From: an uncultured Clostridia bacterium
GTDB lineage: Bacteria > Bacillota > Clostridia > UBA1381
Assembly: GCA_959602045.1 (NCBI GenBank)
Contig: CAUGRT010000057.1
Span: 1-9,394 of the forward strand
DNA: 9,394 nucleotides
Direction of reading: 5' to 3'
Shown here in pieces: positions 1 through 6,429 of this stretch. A model generated the notes under the pieces. It was not told the origin of the DNA and ran no database searches. It saw only the letters and a list, made by a program, of their open reading frames with translations. Within the stretch, counting starts at the first letter, position 1, and each line of letters opens with the position of its first letter. The position numbers and the translations under genes are program-made.

Positions 1-316
1 AGGGGGCTTGAAATATGAGTATATGTCGGCGCCCCCAATCAGAACGATCTGCTTGTTTCTTTTCCGTATGGGAGAGATAAGGGAAAGTGCAGCAAACTCT
101 CAAAGTGAAATTGTAATATTTTTTGTAAATTTTTGTGAATCCGGGTTGTCAGTCCGGCTCTGAACAAAAATTTATGAAAAATATTACAATTTCACCGCAG
201 CACACCGCCAAATAGCAGCACGGCAATGCGGAAACAACCTATACAAACGTCAAACGTCAAGGCATGTTTGAGAATAAAAAAATTCCGGAAAACCCGGGGA
301 AAGGAGAAATCTGAAT
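1..316. other. Non-coding region upstream of the packaging genes
   Basis: I see no convincing gene in these bases. A plus-strand frame is open from base 2 to a stop at 161-163, and a minus-strand frame is open from about base 99 to the left edge. Neither has a ribosome site and neither resembles a phage protein. The region contains a small GC inverted repeat (GGGGGC at 2-7, GCCCCC at 31-36), the large AT-rich inverted repeat at 105-195, and a tandem CAAACGT duplication at 244-257. It presumably holds the promoter or leader of the late operon, but I could not find a convincing -35/-10 pair. Confidence 0.6.
105..195. repeat. Large AT-rich inverted repeat (32-bp stem)
   Basis: The left arm (105-136) and right arm (164-195) are reverse complements over 32 positions. 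Thirty are Watson-Crick pairs and the remaining two (125/175 and 124/176) would be G-U pairs in RNA. The 27-base loop (137-163) contains a second small CCGG/CCGG stem at 141-144 and 154-157. The arms begin GTGAAATTG and end CAATTTCAC. No T-tract follows either arm, and the stem is AT-rich, so it is not a standard intrinsic terminator. It could be an RNase III-processed leader hairpin, a miniature transposable element, a protein-binding operator, or a packaging-related site. No target-site duplication is evident at the flanks. Confidence 0.85.
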
Positions 317-508
317 ATGGTGACAGCAGAGGGGCTGTTCAAAATATTTTCCGATGTTGCGGAGGATGAAGAACGAAGCTTTGGTGATCGAATTAAGGCA
401 GCGGAGTTTCTGATGAAGTATAGATTTTCCAAAAACGAATCGGAACAGGAGGACAGAGTTGTGATTATTGATGACATCAGCACAAGAATGGAAAACAGAG
501 GACATTGA
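317..508 (+). CDS. Small terminase-like protein, C-terminal part only
   Basis: This 63-residue protein most likely corresponds to the small terminase subunit, which selects the genome and hands it to the large subunit. Its position directly before the large terminase fits. The stretch FGDRIKAAEFLMKY (about residues 22-35) followed by VVIIDDI (48-54) resembles the C-terminal region of PBSX/Terminase_2-type small terminases, where a 'dRlKAaElLgk' segment precedes an acidic tail. Family members are usually well over 100 residues and begin with a helix-turn-helix DNA-binding domain, which is absent here. The ATG has a good ribosome site (AAAGGAG, 300-306). The upstream frame is closed by a TAA at 275-277, so the short form is the real gene start. 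It overlaps the large terminase gene by about 38 bases. The family assignment rests on recognition of this short motif and on context. Confidence 0.6.
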   Translation: MVTAEGLFKIFSDVAEDEERSFGDRIKAAEFLMKYRFSKNESEQEDRVVIIDDISTRMENRGH

Positions 509-1748
509 GCTTTCGGGATTGATTGCACCGGTTTTTGACGCAGTACATGAGGACATTCGTGCCGGAGGGCATACGCATTATTTTTTAAAGGGCGGACGCG
601 GCAGCACAAAATCTTCGTTTGTCAGCCTGGAAATCATTTTTGGGATGATGAAGCATCCGGATCGGAATTGCGTTGTTCTCAGAAAAGTGGCGGCATATTT
701 GCGTGACAGTGTGTTCATGCAGCTGAAATGGGCGATTGATATGCTGGGCGTTGCGGAAGAATGGGAGGAAAAGCTCAATTCTCCGGAATTGATTTATCGC
801 AAAACGGGGCAGCGGATTTTATTTCGCGGTGCGGATGATCCGAAGAAAATCAAGTCCATCAAAATGCAGAATGGGTACATTGGATATGTCTGGTATGAGG
901 AAGCGGATCAATTTTCGGGTATGGCGGAAATCCGAAGCATTAACCAATCCTTGCTGCGGGGCGGCGAAAGCTACACGGTTTTCTATTCATACAATCCGCC
1001 TATGAGTATCAAAAACTGGATTAATCAAGAGGTCGCGCAGACTGCGGACGGGCGGCTGGTTCATGCAAGCTCTTACAAAGATGTCCCGAAGGAATGGCTG
1101 GGAAAGCAGTTTATTTTGGAGGCGGAGCATGTCCGGCGAACCAATGAACGGATTTACCGTCACGAGTATCTGGGAGAGGCCGTCGGAACGGGCGGCGAAG
1201 TCTTTACGAATGTGACCGTCCGGAGCATACCGAAAGAGGAGCGCGAGCATCTGGCACAGCTTCGGGCAGGTATTGATTTTGGTTATGCGGCAGACCCGTT
1301 TGTTTATATGGTTTGTGCCCTGGAAAAGCGGCGTCTGTATTTATTGGAAGAAATTTTTAAAGCCGGATTATCAAATCGCAGAGCGGCAGAGCTGGTAGCA
1401 CAAAAGGGCTTTGGGGTTTTGATTATCTGCGACAGTGCGGAGCCGAAAAGTATTCGAGAGCTCCGGGATCTGGGGCTTCGTGTGACGGGGGCGAAAAAGG
1501 GGCCGGACAGTATTCATTACGGAATTAAATTCTTGCAGAGCCTGGATGAAATTATTATTGACGGCGAGCATTGTCCCAATGCGGCACGGGAATTTTCTTC
1601 CTATGAATTGGAGCGGGACAGCCGGGGGAACCTCAGAGCGGAGTTTCCGGATCGTGACAATCATACAATCGACGCGGTGCGATATGCGCTCGAAAGCGAA
1701 ATCAACAGGAAGAAGGCAAAGGTTATAGAAAGGAAGTTTTTGGAATGA
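471..1748 (+). CDS. terL: Terminase large subunit (packaging ATPase/nuclease)
   Basis: This is the DNA-packaging motor, which docks on the portal, hydrolyses ATP to pump DNA into the procapsid and cuts it. Residues are numbered from the ATG at 471. The Walker A motif is GGRGSTKS (41-48), Walker B is VWYEEAD (140-146) and the coupling motif is FYSYNPP (171-177). The C-terminal RNase H-fold nuclease shows the expected acidic residues in GIDFGYAADP (D269), IICDSAEP (D321) and NHTIDAVRYAL (D401). Length (425 residues) and motif order match the PBSX/SPP1-type Terminase_3 family. An in-frame TTG lies just before the ATG (468). The AGGAGG at 447-452 sits 15 and 18 bases from these two starts, which is long, and the frame is closed by TGA at 462-464, so the start cannot lie further upstream. 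Translation may be coupled to the overlapping upstream gene. Confidence 0.96.
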   Translation: MTSAQEWKTEDIELSGLIAPVFDAVHEDIRAGGHTHYFLKGGRGSTKSSFVSLEIIFGMMKHPDRNCVVLRKVAAYLRDSVFMQLKWAIDMLGVAEEWEEKLNSPELIYRKTGQRILFRGADDPKKIKSIKMQNGYIGYVWYEEADQFSGMAEIRSINQSLLRGGESYTVFYSYNPPMSIKNWINQEVAQTADGRLVHASSYKDVPKEWLGKQFILEAEHVRRTNERIYRHEYLGEAVGTGGEVFTNVTVRSIPKEEREHLAQLRAGIDFGYAADPFVYMVCALEKRRLYLLEEIFKAGLSNRRAAELVAQKGFGVLIICDSAEPKSIRELRDLGLRVTGAKKGPDSIHYGIKFLQSLDEIIIDGEHCPNAAREFSSYELERDSRGNLRAEFPDRDNHTIDAVRYALESEINRKKAKVIERKFLE

Positions 1749-3076
1749 TTATTGATGAAGAATGTCTGCGCGACGGGGTGAATGCCGATGTGTTGTACAA
1801 GCTGATTGCGCGGCATCAGGCAAACGGAACGCGATATGCGCGGCTATTGGATTATTACTTGGGAAACCACAGCATCCGCAGCAGAAAAAAGCACAGTTCG
1901 GGGACAGTAAATAATCGGATTGTATGCAATCATGCAAAGTACATTGTGGACATGGCGAAAAGCTATCTTGTGGGCAATCCGGTGACTTATGCATGCAGTG
2001 ACGGTTATGACATTGAGGCGGTCAAGAATAGTTACCTGGAGCAGGATATTGCGCATTTGGACAGCAGTCTGGAGCGGGATATGGGGATTTACGGCAGAGC
2101 GTATGAGATGCTGTATATTGATGAAAATTCGCGCCCGATGAGTGTGCGCGTCTGCCCGGAGAACAGCTTTGTGGTATATGGCTCAACCGTCAATGAAAAG
2201 CCGTTATTGGGAGTGCATTATTATAGGAAGTACGACATTGACGGAAAGCCGGTCGGCGTATGCTGTATCGCCTGTGATGAAACGGCTTACTACTTATATG
2301 AAAATGATATGGACAGCTTTTTGAACATGGAACTTCGGGAGGTGAATCTTCATTATTTTAATGAGGTACCGCTGATTGAATACCGCAATAACGAGGACGC
2401 GCAGGGGGATTTTGAACAGTTAATTCCGTTGATTGACGCGTACAATCTTTTATGCTCGGACAGAGTGAACGATAAGGAGCAGTTTGTGGAGGCGTTTTTA
2501 TTCTTATCGGGCATTGAACTGGATTCGGATCAGGCGCAGAAGCTTCGGGAGGAACGGATTCTGATGGGCTATGAGGGCAGCGAGGCGCGCTATCTTTCAA
2601 AGGTGATGTCGGAAACAGACGTGGAGGTTTTGCGCAACTCGCTTAAGCAGGACATTCATCGGTTTTCGATGGTGCCGGATCTGTCGGATGAAAGCTTCGG
2701 CAACAATCTTTCGGGTGTGGCAATCAAATATAAACTGATGGGCTTTGAGCAGCATGTACGAAACAAAGAACGGCTGTTTACGAAAGGGTTAAAGCAGCGT
2801 TTTCGGATGTATAATAATTATTTATCTCTTAAGGGGAGCATGCAATATGTGCCGATTCACCGGGTGGATGTTGTGTTCAACCGGAATTTACCGGTCAATG
2901 AGCTGGAGATTTCCGAAATGGTGAATAATCTCCGGGATTTGGCGACGAATGAAACGCTTCTTTCGCAGCTTTCATTTATTTCGGATCCTAAGGAGGAAGC
3001 AGCGCTTTCATTAAGAGAAAGAAAAAAAATAAAGGAGGTTTTGCAGGATGCAAATCAAAAAGAAAAACAGTCCTGA
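1745..3076 (+). CDS. Portal protein (SPP1 gp6-like)
   Basis: The portal forms the dodecameric ring at one capsid vertex through which DNA enters and leaves, and it anchors the terminase and later the neck. The 443-residue length and sequence fit the SPP1 gp6-like family (Phage_prot_Gp6). The N-terminal part contains IVDMAKSYLVGNPV (67-80), and the hallmark region PDLSDESF...NLSGVAIKYKLMGFE spans 311-335. The C-terminal part is charged and helical. The start ATG overlaps the terminase stop as ATGA (1745-1748) after an AAAGGAAG ribosome site. The last 29 bases overlap the scaffold gene. Many related phages place a minor head (SPP1 gp7/Mu F-like) gene next, but none is found here. Confidence 0.95.
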   Translation: MIIDEECLRDGVNADVLYKLIARHQANGTRYARLLDYYLGNHSIRSRKKHSSGTVNNRIVCNHAKYIVDMAKSYLVGNPVTYACSDGYDIEAVKNSYLEQDIAHLDSSLERDMGIYGRAYEMLYIDENSRPMSVRVCPENSFVVYGSTVNEKPLLGVHYYRKYDIDGKPVGVCCIACDETAYYLYENDMDSFLNMELREVNLHYFNEVPLIEYRNNEDAQGDFEQLIPLIDAYNLLCSDRVNDKEQFVEAFLFLSGIELDSDQAQKLREERILMGYEGSEARYLSKVMSETDVEVLRNSLKQDIHRFSMVPDLSDESFGNNLSGVAIKYKLMGFEQHVRNKERLFTKGLKQRFRMYNNYLSLKGSMQYVPIHRVDVVFNRNLPVNELEISEMVNNLRDLATNETLLSQLSFISDPKEEAALSLRERKKIKEVLQDANQKEKQS

Positions 3077-3527
3077 GGAAGGACAGAGCTATTCGCGGGA
3101 GCAGCTGGAGCGTGAGATTGAGAAGGCGGTTTCTGAAAAAAAGAGCGAATGGGAAAAGGGACTGGAGGAGCGTTTGGAGGCGGAACGCAGCGAGGCGGCA
3201 AGGCTGGCTACGATGAGCGCCGATGAACGAAGCCGCGAGGAATTTGATAAAAAGCAAAAGGCTTTTGATGAAGAACGCGGACAGTACATGAGTGAGCGAA
3301 TGGAGTTTGAGGCGGCGAAAGCACTTTCCAATGCCGGTCTTCCGATTTCATTTGCGAAGATTTTGAAAGGCACCGACACCAAGACAACCGCAGAGAATAT
3401 CAGCGTGTTTAAAGAGGAATTTCTCAAGGCGGTCGAGGAGGAGGTTTCCGGAAGATTAAAGGGCGTTACCCCCAGAACCGGAGCCACACCGGCAGTTGCC
3501 GATCCGTTTCTTGCCGGATTAAGATAA
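3048..3527 (+). CDS. Capsid scaffolding protein (DUF4355-like)
   Basis: This protein probably templates procapsid assembly and leaves before or during DNA packaging. It has 159 residues. The N-terminal two thirds (about 15-95) is very rich in Glu, Lys and Arg with a coiled-coil character, including the segment TMSADERSREEFDKKQ (55-70), which is typical of DUF4355 scaffold proteins. A more ordered C-terminal part (SNAGLPISFAKIL, 94-106) ends in DPFLAGLR. Placement between portal and major capsid protein is diagnostic. A strong AAAGGAGG (3031-3038) sits nine bases before the ATG, inside the 3' end of the portal gene. There is no sign of a protease domain, so processing of the capsid protein is not expected from this gene. 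Confidence 0.88.
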   Translation: MQIKKKNSPEEGQSYSREQLEREIEKAVSEKKSEWEKGLEERLEAERSEAARLATMSADERSREEFDKKQKAFDEERGQYMSERMEFEAAKALSNAGLPISFAKILKGTDTKTTAENISVFKEEFLKAVEEEVSGRLKGVTPRTGATPAVADPFLAGLR

Positions 3528-3582
3528 GGATCTATTTTTCAAATCAATCAACAAAACAATTTAAAAGAAAGAAGGTTTTTTA

Positions 3583-4395
3583 ATGGCAATTAATTATGCG
3601 AGCAAATATGCTCAGAAAATTGACGAAAAGTTTTCAAGAGAGGCGCTTACCGATCAAGCGGTCAACAAGGACTATGATTTTGTAGGCGTTAAGACGGTAA
3701 ATGTATATTCGATTCCGACCGCAAAAATGAACGATTATTCCAGAACGGGCGAAAATCGTTACGGTACACCGGAGGAACTGCAAAATACAGTTCAGGAGCT
3801 GACGCTTTCCAAAGACAGAAGCTTTACCTTTTCCATTGACCGCGGAAATCATGACGATACTCAGATGTCATCCGCGGCAGGTGCGGCACTGCAGAGACAA
3901 CTGCGCGAGGTGGTAATCCCGGAAATTGATCAGTATCGTTTGGGCAAGATGGCGGCAACGGCATCGGCAACAGCGGAGATTACGGCAAAGAATGCGTATG
4001 ACGTATTTTTGGACGGTACATCGGCGATGATTAATGCGATGGTTCCGGCGGAGGATTGCACCGCATTTGTTTCCAGTGCATTTTACAAGCTGATTAAGAC
4101 GGATTCCTCCTTTGTAAGAAACGGGGACGCTTCTCAGGCAATGCTGGTAAAGGGACAGGTTGGCATGATTGACGGGATTCGTATTATTGCTGTTCCGGAC
4201 AGTCTGATGCCGAAAAATACAGCGTTTATTATTGCAGCAAAGAGCGCGACCGTTTCCCCTGTTAAGCTATCGGAATACAAAATTCATGATAATCCTCCCG
4301 GTATCAACGGATGGCTGGTTGAAGGCCGTGTTTATTATGACGCATTTATTCTCAACAACAAAAAGACGGGAATTTACGTTCATAAAACTGCGTAA
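3583..4395 (+). CDS. Major capsid protein (HK97 fold)
   Basis: This is the main shell subunit. Its 270 residues follow the pattern of Firmicutes phage capsid proteins that begin with MAINYASKYAQKIDEKF. They continue with VYSIPTAKMNDYSRTGENRY (41-60), a GTPEEL..TVQELTLSKDRSFTF region (61-83), VVIPEIDQYRL (110-120) and a C-terminal P-domain/A-domain part with GMIDGIRIIAVPDSLMP (194-210). There is no long N-terminal delta domain, consistent with a separate scaffold gene. The gene has a 55-base AT-rich upstream gap (3528-3582), the largest gap in the head cluster, with GAAGG (3571-3575) as ribosome site. A separate promoter or mRNA processing site there could raise expression, but I do not see a clear -10/-35 pair. 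Confidence 0.93.
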   Translation: MAINYASKYAQKIDEKFSREALTDQAVNKDYDFVGVKTVNVYSIPTAKMNDYSRTGENRYGTPEELQNTVQELTLSKDRSFTFSIDRGNHDDTQMSSAAGAALQRQLREVVIPEIDQYRLGKMAATASATAEITAKNAYDVFLDGTSAMINAMVPAEDCTAFVSSAFYKLIKTDSSFVRNGDASQAMLVKGQVGMIDGIRIIAVPDSLMPKNTAFIIAAKSATVSPVKLSEYKIHDNPPGINGWLVEGRVYYDAFILNNKKTGIYVHKTA

Positions 4396-4419
4396 CGCTG
4401 CAAAAGGAGGGGACACTGA

Positions 4420-4797
4420 ATGGGTTATGAAAAAAATCAGATTTTAGCGGACGCGAAGCTGCTTTTAAAAATAGATGGCAGCGATGAGGATGCAATTCTG
4501 AGCTTTTTGGCGGAGGATTGCATGGCGGCGGTAATGAGCTATTGCCATCTGGAGTTTTTACCGTATCAGCTGCTCGGCATTGTGGCACAGATGACGGCAG
4601 GACGGTACAGGCAGGAATATCAGCGTGGCGACGGCGGCGACAATGCAGTGTCCTCTATCACTGAGGGGGACCGGAAAATTGAATTTAGCGTCCCTGAAAA
4701 GAAAAATATTACAGAGGATTATGCGGAGCGGCTGAAGCCTTTTATCAACCGAAAGGGATGGATGCCGTCAGAGCAGAAAGGCAGAGATCAGCGATGA
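4420..4797 (+). CDS. Head-tail connector protein (gp6/gp15-like adaptor)
   Basis: This adaptor is expected to bind below the portal as the first neck ring after DNA packaging. The 125-residue protein has the helical architecture of the Phage_connect_1/HK97 gp6-like family. It starts with ILADAKLLLKIDGSDEDAIL (8-27), has a mid helix QLLGIVAQMTAGRYRQEY (50-67), and the conserved-looking turn AVSSITEGDRKIEFS (76-90). A strong AAAGGAGG (4403-4410) precedes the ATG. Its stop overlaps the start of the next gene as ATGA. The assignment rests on the sequence pattern plus the position directly after the capsid gene. Confidence 0.85.
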   Translation: MGYEKNQILADAKLLLKIDGSDEDAILSFLAEDCMAAVMSYCHLEFLPYQLLGIVAQMTAGRYRQEYQRGDGGDNAVSSITEGDRKIEFSVPEKKNITEDYAERLKPFINRKGWMPSEQKGRDQR

Positions 4798-5102
4798 ATG
4801 AGTTTGAGAGATTCTACAAAACCGAGGTCTTGATTGAGCGTCCGGCAGAATCCGGCAGTTATTCCAAGCCTACGCAGTATCAGCCTGTCTGTGTGATCTT
4901 GGCGGATATTCAGCCCAATTCCTCAGGAGGAAGTCGGAAAGAGTATGGACTTTTTACCGATATACGTTTTCTCTTGTATTGTGCGCGCAATCCGGAAATA
5001 GAGGCAGGAATGTGTGCGCAAATCAACGGCAAGCGGTTTATGATTGCCGGAGTGGAGCAACGGGATTTGGGCACAAAGGCTTATCTGAAGGAGGGAGTTT
5101 GA
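4794..5102 (+). CDS. Head closure protein
   Basis: This is likely the stopper/closure ring (SPP1 gp16-like) that plugs the filled head and receives the tail. It is 102 residues from the ATG at 4794. That start is preferred over the upstream ATG at 4758 because it forms an ATGA overlap with the connector stop, and because the extra 12 residues look like out-of-frame connector sequence. The protein is predominantly beta, with YKTEVLIERP (8-17), an ADIQPNSSGG segment (38-47), and QINGKRFMIAGVEQRDLGT (76-94), which matches the closing strands seen in closure proteins of related phages. Position between connector and gp10-like protein supports the role. An alternative label is 'putative minor capsid protein'. 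Confidence 0.72.
   Translation: MNEFERFYKTEVLIERPAESGSYSKPTQYQPVCVILADIQPNSSGGSRKEYGLFTDIRFLLYCARNPEIEAGMCAQINGKRFMIAGVEQRDLGTKAYLKEGV
5088..5094 (+). promoter_or_regulatory. Ribosome binding site for a TTG-started gene
   Basis: AAGGAGG lies nine bases before the TTG at 5104. No ATG or GTG occurs at a sensible distance and the next in-frame ATG would remove the first 42 residues of the gp10-like protein, so this site fixes the TTG start. Confidence 0.8.
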
Positions 5103-5103
5103 T

Positions 5104-5436
5104 TTGAATATCAGTGTTTCCGTTCAGGAGAACGGAGCCAACATTACAGCGCTGGCGGAAAAGATTCAAGCCGGACTCCCGGCTGCGCTGCTTGCCGGAG
5201 CAGAGGCTGTTGCGGATGCGGCGAGGGGCATGTGTCCGGTTGATACGGGCAGGCTGCAAGGCTCGATTTCCGCATCCGCATCGGGCGAGCATGCAACCGT
5301 TTCGGTCGGTGCGGATTACGGAATTTATGTAGAGTTCGGAACGTATAAAATGGCTGCAAAACCTTTTCTGGCACCGGCATTATCGGCGGCGACAGACGCG
5401 GTGTTGGCAGCCGTGAGCGGAGGAATTGCAGGATGA
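5104..5436 (+). CDS. HK97 gp10-like head-tail joining protein
   Basis: This 110-residue protein carries the signature of the HK97-gp10 family: GMCPVDTGRLQGSI (42-55), then DYGIYVEFGTYKMAAKPFLAP (71-91). Family members take part in joining head and tail or completing the tail end, though the exact role differs between phages. The start is TTG at 5104, just after the closure gene stop (5100-5102), with a strong AAGGAGG nine bases upstream. Its stop overlaps the next gene as ATGA (5433-5436). The N-terminal half is Ala-rich and probably helical, followed by the beta-rich family core. Confidence 0.92.
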   Translation: MNISVSVQENGANITALAEKIQAGLPAALLAGAEAVADAARGMCPVDTGRLQGSISASASGEHATVSVGADYGIYVEFGTYKMAAKPFLAPALSAATDAVLAAVSGGIAG

Positions 5437-5774
5437 CGGATGTAAACAGTGAATTGGAAACCATTTTAAGCGGCTTAAGCGTCAAGGCGGTATACGCTTC
5501 TCCGGCAGAGTGCGAAACTCTGCCGATTGTGAGCTATTATTTGCTGAGTGAAAAGGGCGGATTTAGCTGCGACAATGAAGAAAGCATGACGGATGTGCAG
5601 GTTCAGCTGGATATTTGGGCGAAGGAGGGCTATCAATGCGGTATGATTTCATTGGAGTTGAATGCTTTATTGAGGAAATATGGCTTTCAGCGTGAGTTTG
5701 CTCTGGATGTTCCAAAGGGCGAAGATGGAATCTGTCACCGAACCATGCGTTTTGTAAAAAGTTATATCATGTAA
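5433..5774 (+). CDS. Tail terminator / tail completion protein (DUF3168- or gp17-like)
   Basis: This protein likely caps the tail tube at the head-proximal end and stops its polymerisation (lambda gpU/SPP1 gp17-like role). It is 113 residues long. The pattern is a short N-terminal helix (SELETILSGL), then YASPAECETLPIVSYYLLSE (21-40), a beta strand MTDVQVQLDIWAKE (52-65) and a helix (MISLELNALLRKYGF, 71-85), ending in RTMRFVKSYIM. This alternation matches proteins found between gp10-like and major tail protein genes. The ATGA overlap and a GGAGGA ribosome site (5419-5424) fix the start. The name comes mainly from gene order and secondary-structure pattern. Confidence 0.72.
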   Translation: MTDVNSELETILSGLSVKAVYASPAECETLPIVSYYLLSEKGGFSCDNEESMTDVQVQLDIWAKEGYQCGMISLELNALLRKYGFQREFALDVPKGEDGICHRTMRFVKSYIM

Positions 5775-5776
5775 GT

Positions 5777-5797
5777 GCTGCAGCGTGAAGCTGCGGC
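5777..5797 (+). repeat. Small hairpin before the tail tube gene
   Basis: GCTGCAGC (5777-5784) can pair with GCTGCGGC (5790-5797) around a five-base GTGAA loop, giving eight pairs with one G-U. No T-run follows. It sits between the terminator stop (5772-5774) and the tail tube ribosome site (5801-5808). It could stabilise or insulate the tail tube message, or be incidental. Confidence 0.45.
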
Positions 5798-5800
5798 TTG

Positions 5801-5808
5801 AAAGGAGA
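5801..5808 (+). promoter_or_regulatory. Ribosome binding site deciding the tail tube start
   Basis: AAAGGAGA sits six bases before the ATG at 5815. An in-frame GTG at 5785 would make this site coding, adding ten basic residues (MKLRLERRIF), so the ATG at 5815 is the likely start. Confidence 0.85.
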
Positions 5809-5814
5809 ATTTTT

Positions 5815-6414
5815 ATGACAAAGAAACCATTACCAACGATCGGTGTGGACAAATACACCTTTTTCAAGGTGGAATCAGATACGGAAAGCGGAGTCACCTA
5901 CGGAGATCCGGTACACTTAAAAGGCGTTGTTGAAATTTCACCGACAGATGCCGGCGGATCGGACATTTTTGACGCGGACAACGGCGCTTATGAGGCGGCA
6001 AGTTATATTGAAAAGATCGGACATGAAATCACCAATGCGGATATTCCGCCGGAGGTGGACGCGGCATGGCGCGGAATCACAATGAAGGACGGCGTTGTTG
6101 AGGTAGGCAATGACACGAAAACCGTTTATTTCGGTGTGGCATGGAGAATCTTAAAATCTGACGGTACATATCGGTATGTGAGATATTATAAAGGCGCTTA
6201 CTCCTTTGCCTCCAATGTCGGCGGAAAAACAAAGCCTTCTTCCGGCTCACCGGAAAAGCAGACCGCAAAGGCTTCATACAATGCGGTTCAGCGTGATTTT
6301 GATGGATTGTACTACGGTTATTTTGATGAATCCGATTTACCGGCGGGTGTAACCAAGGCGACTCTTGAGGAAAACTGGTTTAAGGATTTATTATACTATC
6401 CGCAAACAGTGTAA
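5815..6414 (+). CDS. Major tail (tube) protein, phi13-like
   Basis: This is the tube subunit that stacks as hexameric rings around the tape measure. From the ATG at 5815 it has 199 residues. It resembles phi13-family major tail proteins: GVDKYTFFKVESDTESGVTY (10-29), a DIFDADNGAYE segment (50-60), EITNADIPPEVDAAWRG (71-87) and VYFGVAWRILKSDGTYRYVR (104-123). A long central loop follows, KTKPSSGSPEKQTAKASYNA (138-157), then GLYYGYFDESDLP (164-176). The fold is expected to be the beta-sandwich of tail tube proteins. The gene is separately ribosome-bound with a clear gap on each side, as expected for a highly expressed product. No extra Ig-like C-terminal domain is present. Confidence 0.92.
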   Translation: MTKKPLPTIGVDKYTFFKVESDTESGVTYGDPVHLKGVVEISPTDAGGSDIFDADNGAYEAASYIEKIGHEITNADIPPEVDAAWRGITMKDGVVEVGNDTKTVYFGVAWRILKSDGTYRYVRYYKGAYSFASNVGGKTKPSSGSPEKQTAKASYNAVQRDFDGLYYGYFDESDLPAGVTKATLEENWFKDLLYYPQTV

Positions 6415-6429
6415 AGGGGGACATTAAAT

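Noticed and set aside
1..36. tRNA or attachment site at the left edge
   Set aside because: The GGGGGC/GCCCCC pair is only six bases, and no cloverleaf arms or T-loop sequence are present.
105..195. Reading the large palindrome as an intrinsic terminator
   Set aside because: The stem is AT-rich and no T-tract follows on either strand.
250..609. 119-codon minus-strand frame across the terminase start
   Set aside because: It overlaps two plus-strand packaging genes and shows no recognisable protein features.
3022..3028. Second A AAA AAA heptamer, in the portal 3' end
   Set aside because: The -1 frame after it does not lead into the scaffold frame and gives no recognisable sequence; the A-rich stretch more likely clears structure for the scaffold ribosome site.
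3089..3487. 132-codon minus-strand frame opposite the scaffold gene
   Set aside because: It lies fully antisense to a convincing coiled-coil scaffold gene, has Ser/Leu-rich content typical of antisense of Glu/Lys-rich codons, and no ribosome site.
3528..3582. Promoter for the major capsid gene
   Set aside because: The gap is AT-rich but I could not find a -35/-10 pair with acceptable spacing.
4758..4793. Upstream ATG for the head closure gene
   Set aside because: The extra 12 codons are shared with the connector 3' end and look non-native; the ATGA overlap at 4794 is the more natural start.
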